Positions 1 through 11,040 of a DNA stretch of 64,000 bases are shown one piece after another (within the stretch, counting starts at the first letter, position 1; each line of letters begins with the position of its first letter). The DNA comes from Neolentinus lepideus HHB14362 ss-1 (lineage: Eukaryota > Basidiomycota > Agaricomycetes > Gloeophyllales > Gloeophyllaceae): positions 217,934 through 281,933 of the forward strand of contig KV425584.1 in assembly GCA_001632425.1 (NCBI GenBank), given 5' to 3'. The position numbers and the translations under genes are program-made. The notes beneath the pieces are model-generated. The model was not told the origin of the DNA, made no database searches, and saw only the letters and a program-made list of their open reading frames with translations.

Positions 1-3000
1 TGATCAACGTCCACACCCGCGTTCTGCGAGCTGAAGTACTTACTGTCACTTCCGAGGGCCGATGCCACATATCCCCAGTATCTCTTGATGCTAGGTTCGA
101 ACTTTTCGAGATCAACTGTATCCATGGATTTGGTTATGAATGTAGCTGCAGAATATGAATGAGAATACATAGTCATTAATAGTCCAGAAAGTACTCATAC
201 CATCAGCGCTTTGAAGTTTGAGCGTCAAGTCTTCTGCTTAGGGGATGGGTTGAGAATTTGGTGTGAGCCGCATCGCGACTAGGCATGACATGAAAAAGGA
301 CTGACCGAAGTCAGACTCTGCTGTCGTCTCGGTCGGAGTTTCCGCTGGTAGCTCGTCATCACCTTCATCGGTCCCGTAAATGTCTAAGCCACAGAGAACT
401 TGAAGCTCGGTTTGCATACCTGAGGGGGGCAGGGCAAGTTCCCTCATCGCCCTTCGAATCAATCCACAGATATAGTCAATGTCCTAATTGAACCGGACAA
501 AGTGTCAGCAGGCGACACTGTAGGAACCATGCGGGGACAACATTACCTGGTTGGCCATTTTCGCGGTTCCTTTTTCTAAAAGTGGCATATCTGCAGTAGC
601 GGTTCTAGTACCGCGTCTCAACCTCTCTAATTCATTGTTGTGCGATTTTCTTGATCCTGCATCGAGTAAACTCAATGAATATATGGATGTTTTCTCAAAG
701 AATTAAATTCCCACTTCGAAAATAGAAGGCAGATACGTCAAATAATGCCGGGATAACCGCATCACTGTAGGATAACTCTAGCAATCCCAAGATACTGCCC
801 ACGACGGACTCATTGATGGACATGTGGAGAGTATTAGACTCTAGGCATAAAAGGGACGTATGCATCATTTGGTGTCTTATTAAAGAAGAAATATCACAGG
901 TCACGTACTGTCGTCATCGATAGAACCCCAATGCGGGCTACAGAGTCGAATAGAAGCAGATACTTTGATGTGGTGTAGGACTTTGGGACTTTTAAACACT
1001 GCCACGAGCTTATCCGATATATTGGCAGCTATGCATGACGTGAAGTATCAGTAACGAAGGCGGTATAGTACTTGTGCCTCACCATTGTTCAACACGAGGG
1101 GCAGTGCCGATATGGCTTCAGCAGCATTATCGGTATCTAATGCATCAAGTACCAGAGCTTGTATGTTCTGCTCGGACCCAATACCGAGCTGGCGCAGGTC
1201 ATCAATATCATGCTTGAATCCCTCACATCTGGTACTCGGAATCTCTTCTTGTGAGCTTGAACGGAGTAGATTCAATATCGTCTTCGTGATGGCGAGTGGC
1301 AACGGTCCTGCTTGCAAATGTTTTGGGTCCCAAGGCTCTTTTGGCACGATGCCCATATATTGTCTTTGCTGGACTAACCAAGGGAGAAAGTCCCTCATTT
1401 GCCGCAACACCTCTCGAGCCTCCCCTAAAGAGACGTGAGGATAATAAATACTTAACAGGGTGGAGCTTACTATGGTTCGTCATCCGGTCGATAAACTTCA
1501 AAGCACGGATTCGTATAGTGGGTCCCGTGCTCGCTGATGAAATCACCAGTCTCAAGCACTCCCATAGAGTCTTTTTCTCATCTGGAGAGGTGTTCGCGTA
1601 CGCATCATCCGGCGTACCGGCGGCACTTAAGATCGCACGAGCCCCACTGTCTGAACACAATCTGTCAGTCTTTGCAAACTTGCACAGAAAGGTGGGACTT
1701 ACCCGATATCGCCAAGATGGTTAGACGGGCCAACGCATCGTCTACATCTGCTTCATGCCGGGGTGGGCCCGGAGTCAGAGGCGAATCTGCTTTCTCATGG
1801 CGAAGATATTGCCGAAGCCGATCGACAAGATGAGGAGCAGCGGAGTGGTCATAGAGATCCAACTCAATGATGGGATCTCTAAGCCTCTCGATGTGGTCCA
1901 AAGTGCTATGGTCGAGGATATTATCCCAAGAATGTCCCGAATGCGGCCAAAACCGAGCTTTCGGGTGGTAGTCAGGTACAAAAGCAACAGATACATGTAT
2001 CTTCTGGTGCGGTTTGATGTAACGGTGTGAGCCCCAGTGAGGGAGGATCCTGTAGTAAGGTAAGCCTCGACTCTGATCACAGTATTAGTGACATGACACA
2101 CCATCTATACCGGTTGGGATGATCTTCTTCTCGTCCAAGAAAAGGAATCACCTCAAGGACTCGCCAAAACGACCGTAAAGACTCGTTGAACTTCAAGGAC
2201 TTCACCAAGTGGAAATCCCAATGAGGATGGGCTGCTTTGAATTGTAATCCAGCGAATCGAGCCTCGTTCGCCATCCACATTGCCGGGAATTCGTCGATAA
2301 GGTGTTTATCAGGCTTGCGAGTTGTGGTACCGCCTCTAAGCGCACATAGAAGATAAATTTGAGCACTCAAGAATGCCCCGTTACAAGCGACAAGTGGAGC
2401 CCAAAATACGCACACATCAGCATGACACCCAACAAACCACACCTCTTTTAGACGATCGCTGACTTCGGTATTACTCTTCCATACATCATCCTCTGTATGC
2501 TCCATTTCGGAGACGTAATGTTCAGCCGAAGGGCCCACATCGCTGGGCACTCCATGCCCATGTCTGTGCTGGACGTAATATTCTTCTGGAACAAATTTGA
2601 CACGACGTTCGTCCAGTGCCAGAGCGTGGCGAACGTAGCATATGTGACCCCAACTTCTTGCTAAAGGGAGACCTTTCCCTCTAGTTAAGCCCACGGATGA
2701 AACAGAATCCCTGAAACATTCATGAGTAAAGGATACAAATGACGTGACTTGCATCCACTGACCAAACTCCCAAGAAATGGATCGGTGCTTCGGCAGAGAA
2801 TGCTTTCCGAAACTCGCTGCACATACTGTCATCGCTGAGCCCCCATCAACGTGAGCCCTTATACGGATACTTTGGTACGGTGCTAACATACCCGGATTCA
2901 TATAATTCATAGGCGCTAACCAAAAGTAGTGAGTTAATGTCAAATGCTACCTTCTGTGAACGTACAATGGAATCTGTTCCTCATTTCCGCCTTTGAGCAA

Positions 3001-3784
3001 ACCAACCTGGTATGCATACCTGTCACTAGATGAAGATGTCAAGGGTGTGTTTGAGGCTTACGCGCTTAATCATTCCGGCTAACACGCGGACTTGATACGC
3101 TCCACGAGAAAACCCTGTGATCCTGTTGTTAGACGCGTGTGGATACCATAAATGATGGCTTGGTATACCGAACAAGAAAATACGATCCCCGCGCACGTAT
3201 TTCTCCGATAGCCAGCGATAGGCAGCAAGAATCGTTCTCTCAAAATTCCTAGATAGACGGTGAATACGACATTATGAATTCGACAGGTGCATCATCGTAC
3301 AATGCAATTGCCATGTCGACGGTGCTCTCCACGGCAGTCTTTGCCATGTGGAGAGTCCATTTGTGTGATGGATTGGCATAAGTACCGACTCCGCTGTTAT
3401 AATATGTCAACTGTTTAGACTCGCTCCCTTGCAATACGATTTCCTTGTCGATGCGTCGGTAAATATCTACTACGTTGGAATACTATCCATCAACAATTCA
3501 GCGTGGATACGATCGTGATGTTGAATAACCGGACCTTCAACCCGAACTGATTCGACGTTCCGTCAATAGCAACAACAAGATTTCGCCCATTCGATTCAGT
3601 CTTGCAGTACTTGCAATGTGTATCCCTAATCTCACGTCGCAGCTGTGAGCGCCAAGGACACCATCCATTAAGTAGTCGTGATGACCCACTCTGATGTAGC
3701 ATGATGCTGATATGTATCAGAATCCTTCGCAGTCGATGAGTGACGCGAGTCAGAGGGCATAAATCCGTCGGGAGAGCTCGACAT
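1..3784 (-). CDS. DUF2235 (Tle1-like alpha/beta hydrolase) protein, 3' end off window
   Basis: Multi-exon gene read right to left. Near the N-terminus is RNLVVAIDGTSNQFG (about 3540-3585), then NVVDIYRR, QLTYYNSGVGTYA (about 3380) and the nucleophile elbow TGFSRGAYQVRVLAGM (about 3065-3115). A large exon (2077-2943) carries CHADV, which joins across a short intron to GGTTTRK, the usual HxDVGG acid motif of this family. These are the hallmark blocks of DUF2235, which is related to the type VI lipase effector Tle1; fungal members have no proven substrate. Downstream of about 2000 comes a long helical, ARM-like C-terminal part (for example 1048-1660 and 238-560) with no family I recognise. It continues to base 1, so the stop codon is outside. 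The start is placed at ATG 3784 (MSSSPDGFMP); an ATG at 3702 is an alternative. Exon borders in the C-terminal half are uncertain. Confidence 0.75.
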
Positions 3785-4562
3785 CTCGGTCAGAAACAAG
3801 AAATCAGGCTTTCCTTGTCCAGCAAGCGTAAGTGCCAGCGCACTGGGCCCAGTGAAGACAGACGTTATATGTAGACAATCCACGGTACCTGCACATGCAA
3901 GTGAAGCCGCAGAGGGCGGGTGCATGCAGCTGCGCCATGTACGTCGTTTGAAGCAATGACAGACTTCTCAATTTAGAGAGCGAGTGAAATGACTTTCATA
4001 CCTCTGCCTCGCGATCCTCACAGAATCGACTGGCTGCGACTGCCACGGATAAATCAAAGCCGCCGCATCGCTATAAATTTGATCCATATTCATCGGTGAA
4101 CAAGGGCGAGATTGGATAGGCAACCACTCGTTAGGATGGTGATTGGAACGAAATCTTCGAAGCATCAGGTCTCTCTGCATATCACAAACGGCCAGCACAT
4201 GAGCCGAATATCAATGCCTTCGGAAATATCGAGACGAGAGCGAAATTCTTTACCTACATCGCAGCGCAGAGAATGCTTCGGAGGGGCAAAACGTAAGGTT
4301 AGAAGATCGCAATGCATGTTCGCAGCAAGACAGCCATCCATACTACCGCGATTATTCCGTCAGCATTGGGCTCACTCTCACGGGATGAAGAACTTGCATA
4401 CTCTGTGCTATCCATATCCACCAGAGCGACAGGGTCCATTGATCTTGAGCGAAGATTCGCAGAGTGCGATCTTTGTCCTGATGTAAATGGCGATCGCCAC
4501 TGAAGCAAAAGCGAAGGTTTTCAAGACACAAAAAACATAACTCAGCTATTCTTGTCAACTGG

Positions 4563-4715
4563 CAGCCAATATTCGGTTCAGCGCGTACTTAGGCGCCGCC
4601 TCGTTGCAGACGGCCATCTGGATCCACGTTGAACGATGGGAATATGGACCCTACCACTGTTCGCGTCTATGCCCCGCGAAGAAGTATCAATGCGTACTGG
4701 TGCCAACTCCATGAA
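4563..4715. repeat. Diverged direct repeat, copy 1 (copy 2 at 5478-5620)
   Basis: Aligning by eye, the stretch beginning CCAATATTCGGTTCAGC matches the stretch at 5478 beginning CCAGTATTCAGTTCAGC. The match continues through GGCGCCGCC, GTTGCAGACGGCCAT, a GAACGATGG/GAGAATGG block, and ends at TGCGCCAACTC or GTGCCAACTCC. The copies are about 910 bases apart with many substitutions and a few indels. No protein is conserved between them, so this looks like an old duplicated piece of a decayed gene or element. Confidence 0.6.
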
Positions 4716-5013
4716 GCGCCGAAATGCAACGTTGACAATTTGCTGGCCGTCAAACAAAGCCATCCCGCTACAAGCCGAGAACACCTTGACTGAGCTGCGA
4801 GCCTCTAAACGACGTCAGGGTGCATCTTTGGTCGTGCGCAGGCTTTCCTACAACCTTAGCGGACCCGTTCCATATACCACCATCGGATCTAGAGCTAGAA
4901 GCCCCGAACCCCGATGATGCACGACAAGGTCGAGGCATCAATATGAACTGGAGATCGAAAACGTCAGCTCGGATTATGATCTGAGATGCACTTGACCTAC
5001 CCTTCGCGAGCTT

Positions 5014-5466
5014 CTAGCTCTTGCGGAAAGTTGTATACACCATATCATGAAAGATAGCTCGACTTTCCTGCCAGGCAGGGACGTCCAGCCATCCTGATCG
5101 TTCTGAGAGGCAATTGCTACGCAGAAATTCAGCGTCCACCTTAATCCTGTGAGAATTTGGCGCAAATGGTACCTCTTCGACTCGGAGGCAGTAGACCATC
5201 CTTCCAAAAGCCACCGCTCCGGGTGCTGCGTGTTTTGCACGTACGTATTCGAGATCGCCCTCGTTGCGAACGCAGAGAGGCGGCCTTCCTCTCACCATTG
5301 CCCCGAGCTTCTGCAAGTCCACGAGCATCACGAACCACTTTCCACGCCCATCGTTCAGTATGCAGATAGAACCTGGAATACCTGGCCCGAGTGGTAGTCG
5401 ATCACCACCGTCCCTCTTCACATAGCCCAGTGCCCAAAGATAGACGCTCGCACCCCGAGTGCTCAA
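5014..5466 (-). CDS. Hypothetical ORF, 150 codons
   Basis: This is the longest uninterrupted ORF of the 3.8-8.1 kb stretch. The predicted peptide has a balanced composition, with Trp, Tyr and Cys spread along it (for example GKWFVMLVDLQKL and RSGWLDVPAWQESRAIF). That is mildly in favour of coding, but I recognise no domain and see no upstream exon, TATA box or conserved neighbour. Its 5' third overlaps nothing known. It ends close to the first copy of the diverged repeat and may itself be a fragment of a decayed gene. Confidence 0.25.
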   Translation of the reverse strand: MSTRGASVYLWALGYVKRDGGDRLPLGPGIPGSICILNDGRGKWFVMLVDLQKLGAMVRGRPPLCVRNEGDLEYVRAKHAAPGAVAFGRMVYCLRVEEVPFAPNSHRIKVDAEFLRSNCLSERSGWLDVPAWQESRAIFHDMVYTTFRKS

Positions 5467-8022
5467 CGGCGATGAATGCCAGTATTCAGTTCAGCACGCA
5501 TTTAGAATAGGCGCCGCCTTGTTGCAGACGGCCATTCCACTCCACGGAGAATGGTGGGAACACAGATCCCAACACTTCCGCGCGAAAGAGGACCAGTGTG
5601 TACATGCGCCAACTCTTGACGGCGACCTACGCTATCGCATAAAGCTATTTAGTCTTGCTCGACCTTCCTCCTATGCAAGCGTGTACAGATATGAGGCGTC
5701 GCGTCCTGAAACGAGCCGATTCCTGAACAAACGTGATCCAGACTCGTCTTCGCAAGTCGTAAGTCGCAAGTCGCCTAGACGGATGCGAAGTTCCAGTAAC
5801 CCCACTTCTGTCTTCTGAAAGACAGGCCAATTGGGGAGAGTACGCGAAGAGCGGACCCAGCGCTCGCCTGGTAGCAGCATTCGGCAGGACTCGTCCATAT
5901 ATCCAGTTCCTCCCCTGCGCGTGGAAACCTTTCGTATTGATGCAGGTGGTCGGCTATCTAGAAACCGTTTGACTACCTTTCGCAAGGTTGGTAACTATCA
6001 TGTCGTACCGCCATCGATGCAGAAAGCGGCTGCGCTGGAGAGGACGGTCGCGAGTGTATGTTCCAGCTCACACAAACTTGTGTGCACCAGAATATGCAAT
6101 CTTGCTCGACCGTGACCCAGACCAACGCGTACGAGCTGACTCGGAGAGCGGGGACCGTTGTTTCGAGAGATTCGACCCACCTGCCTTTGAGGCCAAGTTC
6201 ATTGGTCCCCTGGACGCAGTCCTTGAAGAGATCTATATACCGGAATGTGAGACACGTCCATCTGCGAATGACCAGAACTTGCTGAAGGTGGCCCAACGAA
6301 CCGCAGCGCTCGCTGAAAACCAATACGATCCAGACCTATTTTGGGCTGCCCTGGTGCCGCTCCTGAGGCCAAGTGCGCAAAGAGTGGCCCAGTAGCAGCA
6401 TGGAAAGGCCTAGTCACTCCCACTCCACGTGGAATCCTGACTCCTCCACCGCCCACAGAAACCTCTGCGCTAGATCCCTTTCACAAGGTTCCAGAAAGTT
6501 GTACGCATCAGACTGCGCGGTCTTGATCCCTGCAGCGATCTCAGCGGGGCGGGAGCTCACTCGGCGTCCTGCGGGCAGACGGGGCCTTGGCACCGACAGC
6601 ATAAGTACTCCTCGCCAGCCCAGCGGTACCAGTCCACTGCCCACCCGCGTCCAAGGCCAGAGAGCGCGATGCCATATTTCCGCGTCTTATTGGCCGCCGA
6701 GCTATGACCACCACGACGCGCGGAGCCATGGGAGTGCAGAAAATACACTTGATCTGAAGCCGACAACACGAGAGTCGGCTTGATAGAAGTTGCACAATGT
6801 CATAGGATGCGCAGAGTGCGGAGTTGTCAACCTGCTTCGGGCATTCAGATATGAGAGACCGGCTCTAAAAAATCCGGTGCGCCGCTGATAAACGTTCCAG
6901 CAAGGCAGCGCAACGCTCGTGTAAGGTCAAGTCTCGCAAGGCAACGTTCTGTAGCCATCCAAAGAGCGGTAGCCGATTATTTATGTCCTGGCCGCGCTTT
7001 CCTGCCCACCCCTCGCCCTGTACGACTTGACGCTTAAACAATAGGCGGCCCGGAATTCAGATTTCCTATTTCCTCGAGCTCTAAAACTGCAATTTAGGCG
7101 AGCGAGATGGTCAGTCTTCTCACCCACCCACTCTACCGTCAACATCAATTTCCTGGACAACGAAGTGCACGTTCTCGTGACTCGATCAATTTTGTGAGAA
7201 AGGTATGCGTGTGATTCGGCTTGGATTCTTGGGAATGAGTAAACAGGCAGCGAACGAGGGAAAAAATACAAAGCAGCCGTACCTGCATGTTTTTGTGGCC
7301 CGAAAGTTACCGTGACTACTGCTGTGCGAAGGCAGCGGATAGCGCCAGCCCCTGCTGGACGCAACACGACTTCCGCGTGCACGCGTCAATCCGTAGTAGG
7401 TATTGTGTGAAGCTGTGAGACGGAGGATGACGAGCTGTTGGTGGTTATAACGCGGAGGTTGGAGATCTGGAGAAGAAGGAATTGCAGGAAGATACGAATT
7501 CTCGTGTCTCGGCACTTCCTTTGCCAAGGGGCCGTTGATATCTGATACATACATGGATGCCTTGACATCCTGCAAGCAAATAAGCACCTTTAATACAAAA
7601 GAAACATGTTTTTTGATGAGATACAGAGAGTCCGCACATGTGTTTTAGTGGAAGACTTGGATTCGATGCTGAGATCTGACATTGTCAGGGTGCGACAGAT
7701 CGAGTAGACGGTGCCTGCTTCTGATTGGTGCCGGTCCAGGGTAAGAAGGAACTAGGTAAGCTTACATCTCTGTCGAGGATATAGACGAAGGACGCGGGAT
7801 GGATGGCAGTGTCTTAATCGCTTTAATTGTGATTACTTTCGAAGTCGCCCGTCCACTTTAAAGGCTTGAGGGCCCTGGCGTGTATCGTCGACCGATACCT
7901 CCAGTGTTCCACGATTCCCGCTTCGTAGGGTACAGAATATCCCGATGCTCGGATTAATGTCTGTGAGAGAAGACTATATAGTCACTAGTGTAGCGGACTC
8001 GATTTTGTTGCGCGATCGACAC

Positions 8023-8049
8023 CACGTGCGCCATACCGCGGACCACGTG
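8023..8049. promoter_or_regulatory. Paired CACGTG E-boxes upstream of the NAD kinase
   Basis: Two perfect CACGTG hexamers lie at 8023-8028 and 8044-8049. They are 21 bases apart (two helical turns) and about 90-115 bases before the chosen ATG. In fungi CACGTG is bound by bHLH factors such as the Cbf1, Pho4 and Sre1 types. That either site is used here is an inference from sequence and spacing. Confidence 0.45.
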
Positions 8050-8139
8050 ACACTGACTCGGCGCGTTCTCATGCTGTTCTCAGGTCTGCACACGCTTTCC
8101 TCCCTACCAACCTCTACGCACCCTCTATGCCACACTAAA

Positions 8140-11020
8140 ATGCCTCTTCCACGACATCGAGCGCTTGCCTTGCCATCTCCTTGCCACCTGACTCGTCTGC
8201 GCCCCGTCTTCCGCCCATGCCCGCCGCGCCCACTACCCACCGCCAGGCCGTTCTCCACGACCACGACGCCCTGCCGACACGACGAGCACGACGAGCACGA
8301 CGAGCACGACCAGGACCACGACGAGCAGGGAAACACACTCTGCATTCCCGACCCGTCTCCGTCCCTCCCTCCTGCGTACGTCGCCTACAATCATCAATGT
8401 TTCGCTGACAAACAGCCTGCGCCAGAGGCACCCCCGACCCCCTGCACACGCCCTCGCGCCCGCTCGACTCCATCCTCATCGTCAACAAACTGCGCACAAA
8501 ACCAGTCATCGACGCCATCGACATGTTCCTCACCCACCTCCGCGCGCACCACCCGCACACCCCCATCTTCGCCGAGGACAGGCCGGACATCCCCCCCGGC
8601 GTGCTGCCTTGGAACCCCGGTGCGCCCTGCCCGTGTCATCATCGTCTCTCGGCTCAGCTCACACCCGCCGCTAGGCCCGAAAGCCCCGCCTATCTCCCTC
8701 GTCATCACCCTCGGCGGCGACGGCACCATCCTCCACGCCTCCTCGCTCTTCCGCTCCGGCGCCGTCCCGCCAGTGCTCTCCTTTAGCATGGGCACGCTCG
8801 GCTTTCTCTTGCCATTCCGTGAGTTTGCCTTCCCTTCCACCACGCCACTCCCTCACCCACCCCCAACAGACATTGATGACTTTGCGCGCGCCCTCTCCGC
8901 CGTGACAACGGGCAGCGCCACCGTCCTCTACCGCATGCGTCTCTCCTGCGAATTTGCCCACCATAGACACGGAGAGCCAAGCGAGGGGAAGGAAGGTGCG
9001 CGTTTGTGCTGTGGCTTGGCGGGTTGCTGACTTTGTGTTTGGTTTCCGGTTTTCATTCATTCTTATGTTATTTCCTTTCTTACCTGCTCATTGGTCGTCT
9101 ATTGACGCGGTCTCGGTTCGACACGCTACTCTCCCACTGTCCGCCACTCATTCCTGACTTTTCCGCCATTTATCTCTATATCCTCGCCCCTACCTTCCAT
9201 CCGTTCCTGTCACGTTTACCTTCACCTCGCTCTCTCCGCCCTGAATATCTCTCTCCTTCTCTATTTGCACTCACCGCATTCCCTTTCTCTCCTCCTCGCG
9301 CTCCGTTCTTCTCCCTGCTTTCTCGTCGTGCACCCTTCCTTCCCTACTATATCCTCTTCTCTACGCCCCTTCCGACTCGTTCGCCCTCATCTTCTTTTTG
9401 ACTTGATCATTCTTTTCAACTTGCCCGCTTTCTCTTCCTTCTGACCTCCTCGCCTTTTTCTTCGCTCCAACCTCCCCGTCCGTATCTTCTTTCTGACCTC
9501 CCGGCCCTTCTCTTCGCTCCAACCTCCCGGCCCTTCCCTTCTCTCCGACTTGCCCGTCCATCTCTGACCTCCCCGACTTTCTCTTTGTTCTGACCTCCCC
9601 ATTCTTCTCTTCCTTTTGACCGCCACCCTTCCGACCTCTCCCACTTCTCTTCCCACCGACCCTTCCCTCCCTCTCCTTCACCCACCCCACCCCACCCCAA
9701 CAGAACCCCCCTGGCAAGTCATGAACGAAGTCTCCCTCCACCGCGGGCAGTCGCCGCACCTCAACACGGTCGACCTCTTCGTGGACGGGCAGCACCTAAC
9801 GGAGGCGGTGGTGAGTGGTTCGCTTGGTTGTTGGATTGTTGGGTGAGATGTGCTCACGCAGTTTGATTGTGTTTGATTGTGTGTGATTGATAAATCATTG
9901 CTCGTCTTTGTGGGATGATCTACTTGTCTCTGTGGCTAATCTACTCTCGTCTCTATGGGATGGTCTGTTCTCGTCTCTGTGGGATGCACTATTGGTCGTT
10001 TGGATGCTTGCTTTACGGGACGCTCGGTCTTTACTCGCCTTTCCGGATGTTCGACCAACCGTGGCTTTATTTGATCACTCCCACTCGCCATCTCGCTTAC
10101 GTGTCCCGTCTCTCTGAACTGTCGCCCTCACCTCGTCTCATGTTTCGTGTCTCGTACCTTGTGTCCTGTGTCTTGTATCTCGTACCTTGTGTCCTGTGTC
10201 CTCTATCTCATGTCTCATGTCTTCGTCTCGTTTTCGCACTCCTCCAACTGTCAACTGCCACCCCCATCCCACCCACAACGCAGTCCGACGGCCTCATCCT
10301 CTCCACCCCCACCGGCTCCACCGCATACTCGCTCTCCGCCGGCGGGCCCATCGTGCACCCCTCGCTCTCCGCGCTCGTGCTCACACCCATCTGCCCCAGG
10401 AGCCTGAGCTTTCGGCCGGTGGTCTTTCCTGGGGGGAGGGAGGTGGAGATGAAGGTGAGTGTGGTTTTAGTCTTTGACTATCCCTTGACTCCCCTCCACC
10501 CACCACCCACCCCCCCAATCCCGACTGCACCACTGACCACCAACCACCCCAACAGGTCTCAGCCCACTCGCGCGCGCCCGCGCACGTGTCGATGGACGGG
10601 CAGGTCGCGCGCGTGCTCATGCCGGGGGAGAGCGTCGTCGTGCGCGCGAGCGAGTACCCGATTCCGTGTATTAATCGGAGTAGTATTGCGAGGCGGGAAG
10701 GGGGGGTGAGTTGGTTTTTTTGAGTTTGGTTGCGGTTTTCTTCGTGGAGGGGGATGCGTCCCTTCCCTTCTTCTTTCCTTTCCGCAGACGGAGTTTCTTG
10801 TCCTTTCCTCAAACGGAGTTTCATATCCTTTCCTCAGACGAAGTTCTTGCCCCAGCAGCTTCCTTCGAGCCACCCCCACCTTGGCTTACTAACCTCTCCC
10901 CTTCTACAGGAGGGCGCCCCGCCGGGGAAGGAAGACGACTGGGTGCGGGATATCAATACCCTGCTGCAGTATAATGCGACGTTTAGGAGTAAGGCGCTGT
11001 TGACGCATGAGCGGAGGTGA
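8140..11020 (+). CDS. POS5: Mitochondrial NAD(H) kinase, POS5-type
   Basis: Phosphorylates NADH/NAD+ to NADPH/NADP+ with ATP, presumably in the mitochondrial matrix. Eight exons keep one frame: 8140-8375, 8426-8619, 8675-8818, 8870-8995, 9704-9810, 10284-10454, 10556-10705 and 10910-11020, giving 412 residues, close to yeast Pos5. Conserved blocks in order: [31 protein letters not shown] (the GGDGT motif, about residues 150-165), [64 protein letters not shown], and a C-terminal [15 protein letters not shown]. The N-terminus ([13 protein letters not shown], rich in Arg, Pro and Thr, no early acids) looks like a mitochondrial presequence, followed by a DEH repeat from a 9-bp DNA repeat (8279-8310). 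Three introns are far longer than usual (708, 473 and 204 nt) and carry minisatellites. Assignment to POS5 rather than cytosolic UTR1 rests on the presequence and C-terminus. Confidence 0.9.
9410..9660. repeat. Pyrimidine-rich minisatellite in NAD kinase intron 4
   Basis: Degenerate tandem units of about 25-30 nt of the general form CTTCTCTTC-GCTC-TGACCTCCCC-G, with roughly eight or nine units readable (TCTGACCTCC, GCTCCAACCTCC, CTCCGACTTGCCC and so on). The array fills the 3' half of a 708-nt intron and leads straight into the polypyrimidine tract and CCCCAACAG acceptor. Long Lys/Arg/Glu-rich ORFs on the opposite strand are artefacts of the repeat. Confidence 0.8.
9901..9988. repeat. Minisatellite in NAD kinase intron 5, first array
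   Basis: Four imperfect units of about 21-25 nt built on CTCGTCTCTGTGGGATG-TCTA begin near 9901, 9924, 9945 and 9970. They lie in the 473-nt intron 9811-10283. No gene is seen in the intron. Confidence 0.75.
10139..10230. repeat. Minisatellite in NAD kinase intron 5, second array
   Basis: Overlapping repeats of TGTCTCGTACCTTGTGTCCTG and shorter TGTCTCATGTCTC variants. They lie in the same intron as the 9901 array, about 55 bases before the acceptor. Confidence 0.75.
10776..10850. repeat. Three 25-bp tandem repeats in NAD kinase intron 7
   Basis: Three units start at 10776, 10801 and 10826, an exact 25-base period. The unit reads TCCTTTCCTCAGACGGAGTT plus five further bases, with few differences between copies. 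It lies in the 204-nt intron 10706-10909. Confidence 0.85.
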
Positions 11021-11040
11021 GGGCATGGGGGCATGGGGGA

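Larger units (their letters stand above)
3785..8139. other. Gene-poor stretch, only short unrecognised ORFs
   Basis: No ORF here matches a family I know. There are several ORFs of 60-150 codons on both strands, the longest on the minus strand at 5014-5466 and a plus-strand one from ATG 6000 to 6395. Codon use and splice signals do not link them into a convincing model. A diverged direct duplication lies inside (listed separately). The last 200 bases hold the presumed promoter of the NAD kinase gene. Confidence 0.5.

Noticed and set aside
8140..8419. Frame conflict between the presequence of the NAD kinase and its first conserved block, suggesting a frameshift
   Set aside because: An intron at 8376-8425 (GTACGT donor, CTGAC branch, CCAG acceptor) restores the frame and gives a 412-residue protein.
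9361..9795. Three overlapping minus-strand ORFs of 89-144 codons, rich in Lys, Arg, Glu and Gly
   Set aside because: They lie within the pyrimidine-rich minisatellite of an NAD kinase intron. The composition is a by-product of the repeat, as all three frames give similar low-complexity text.
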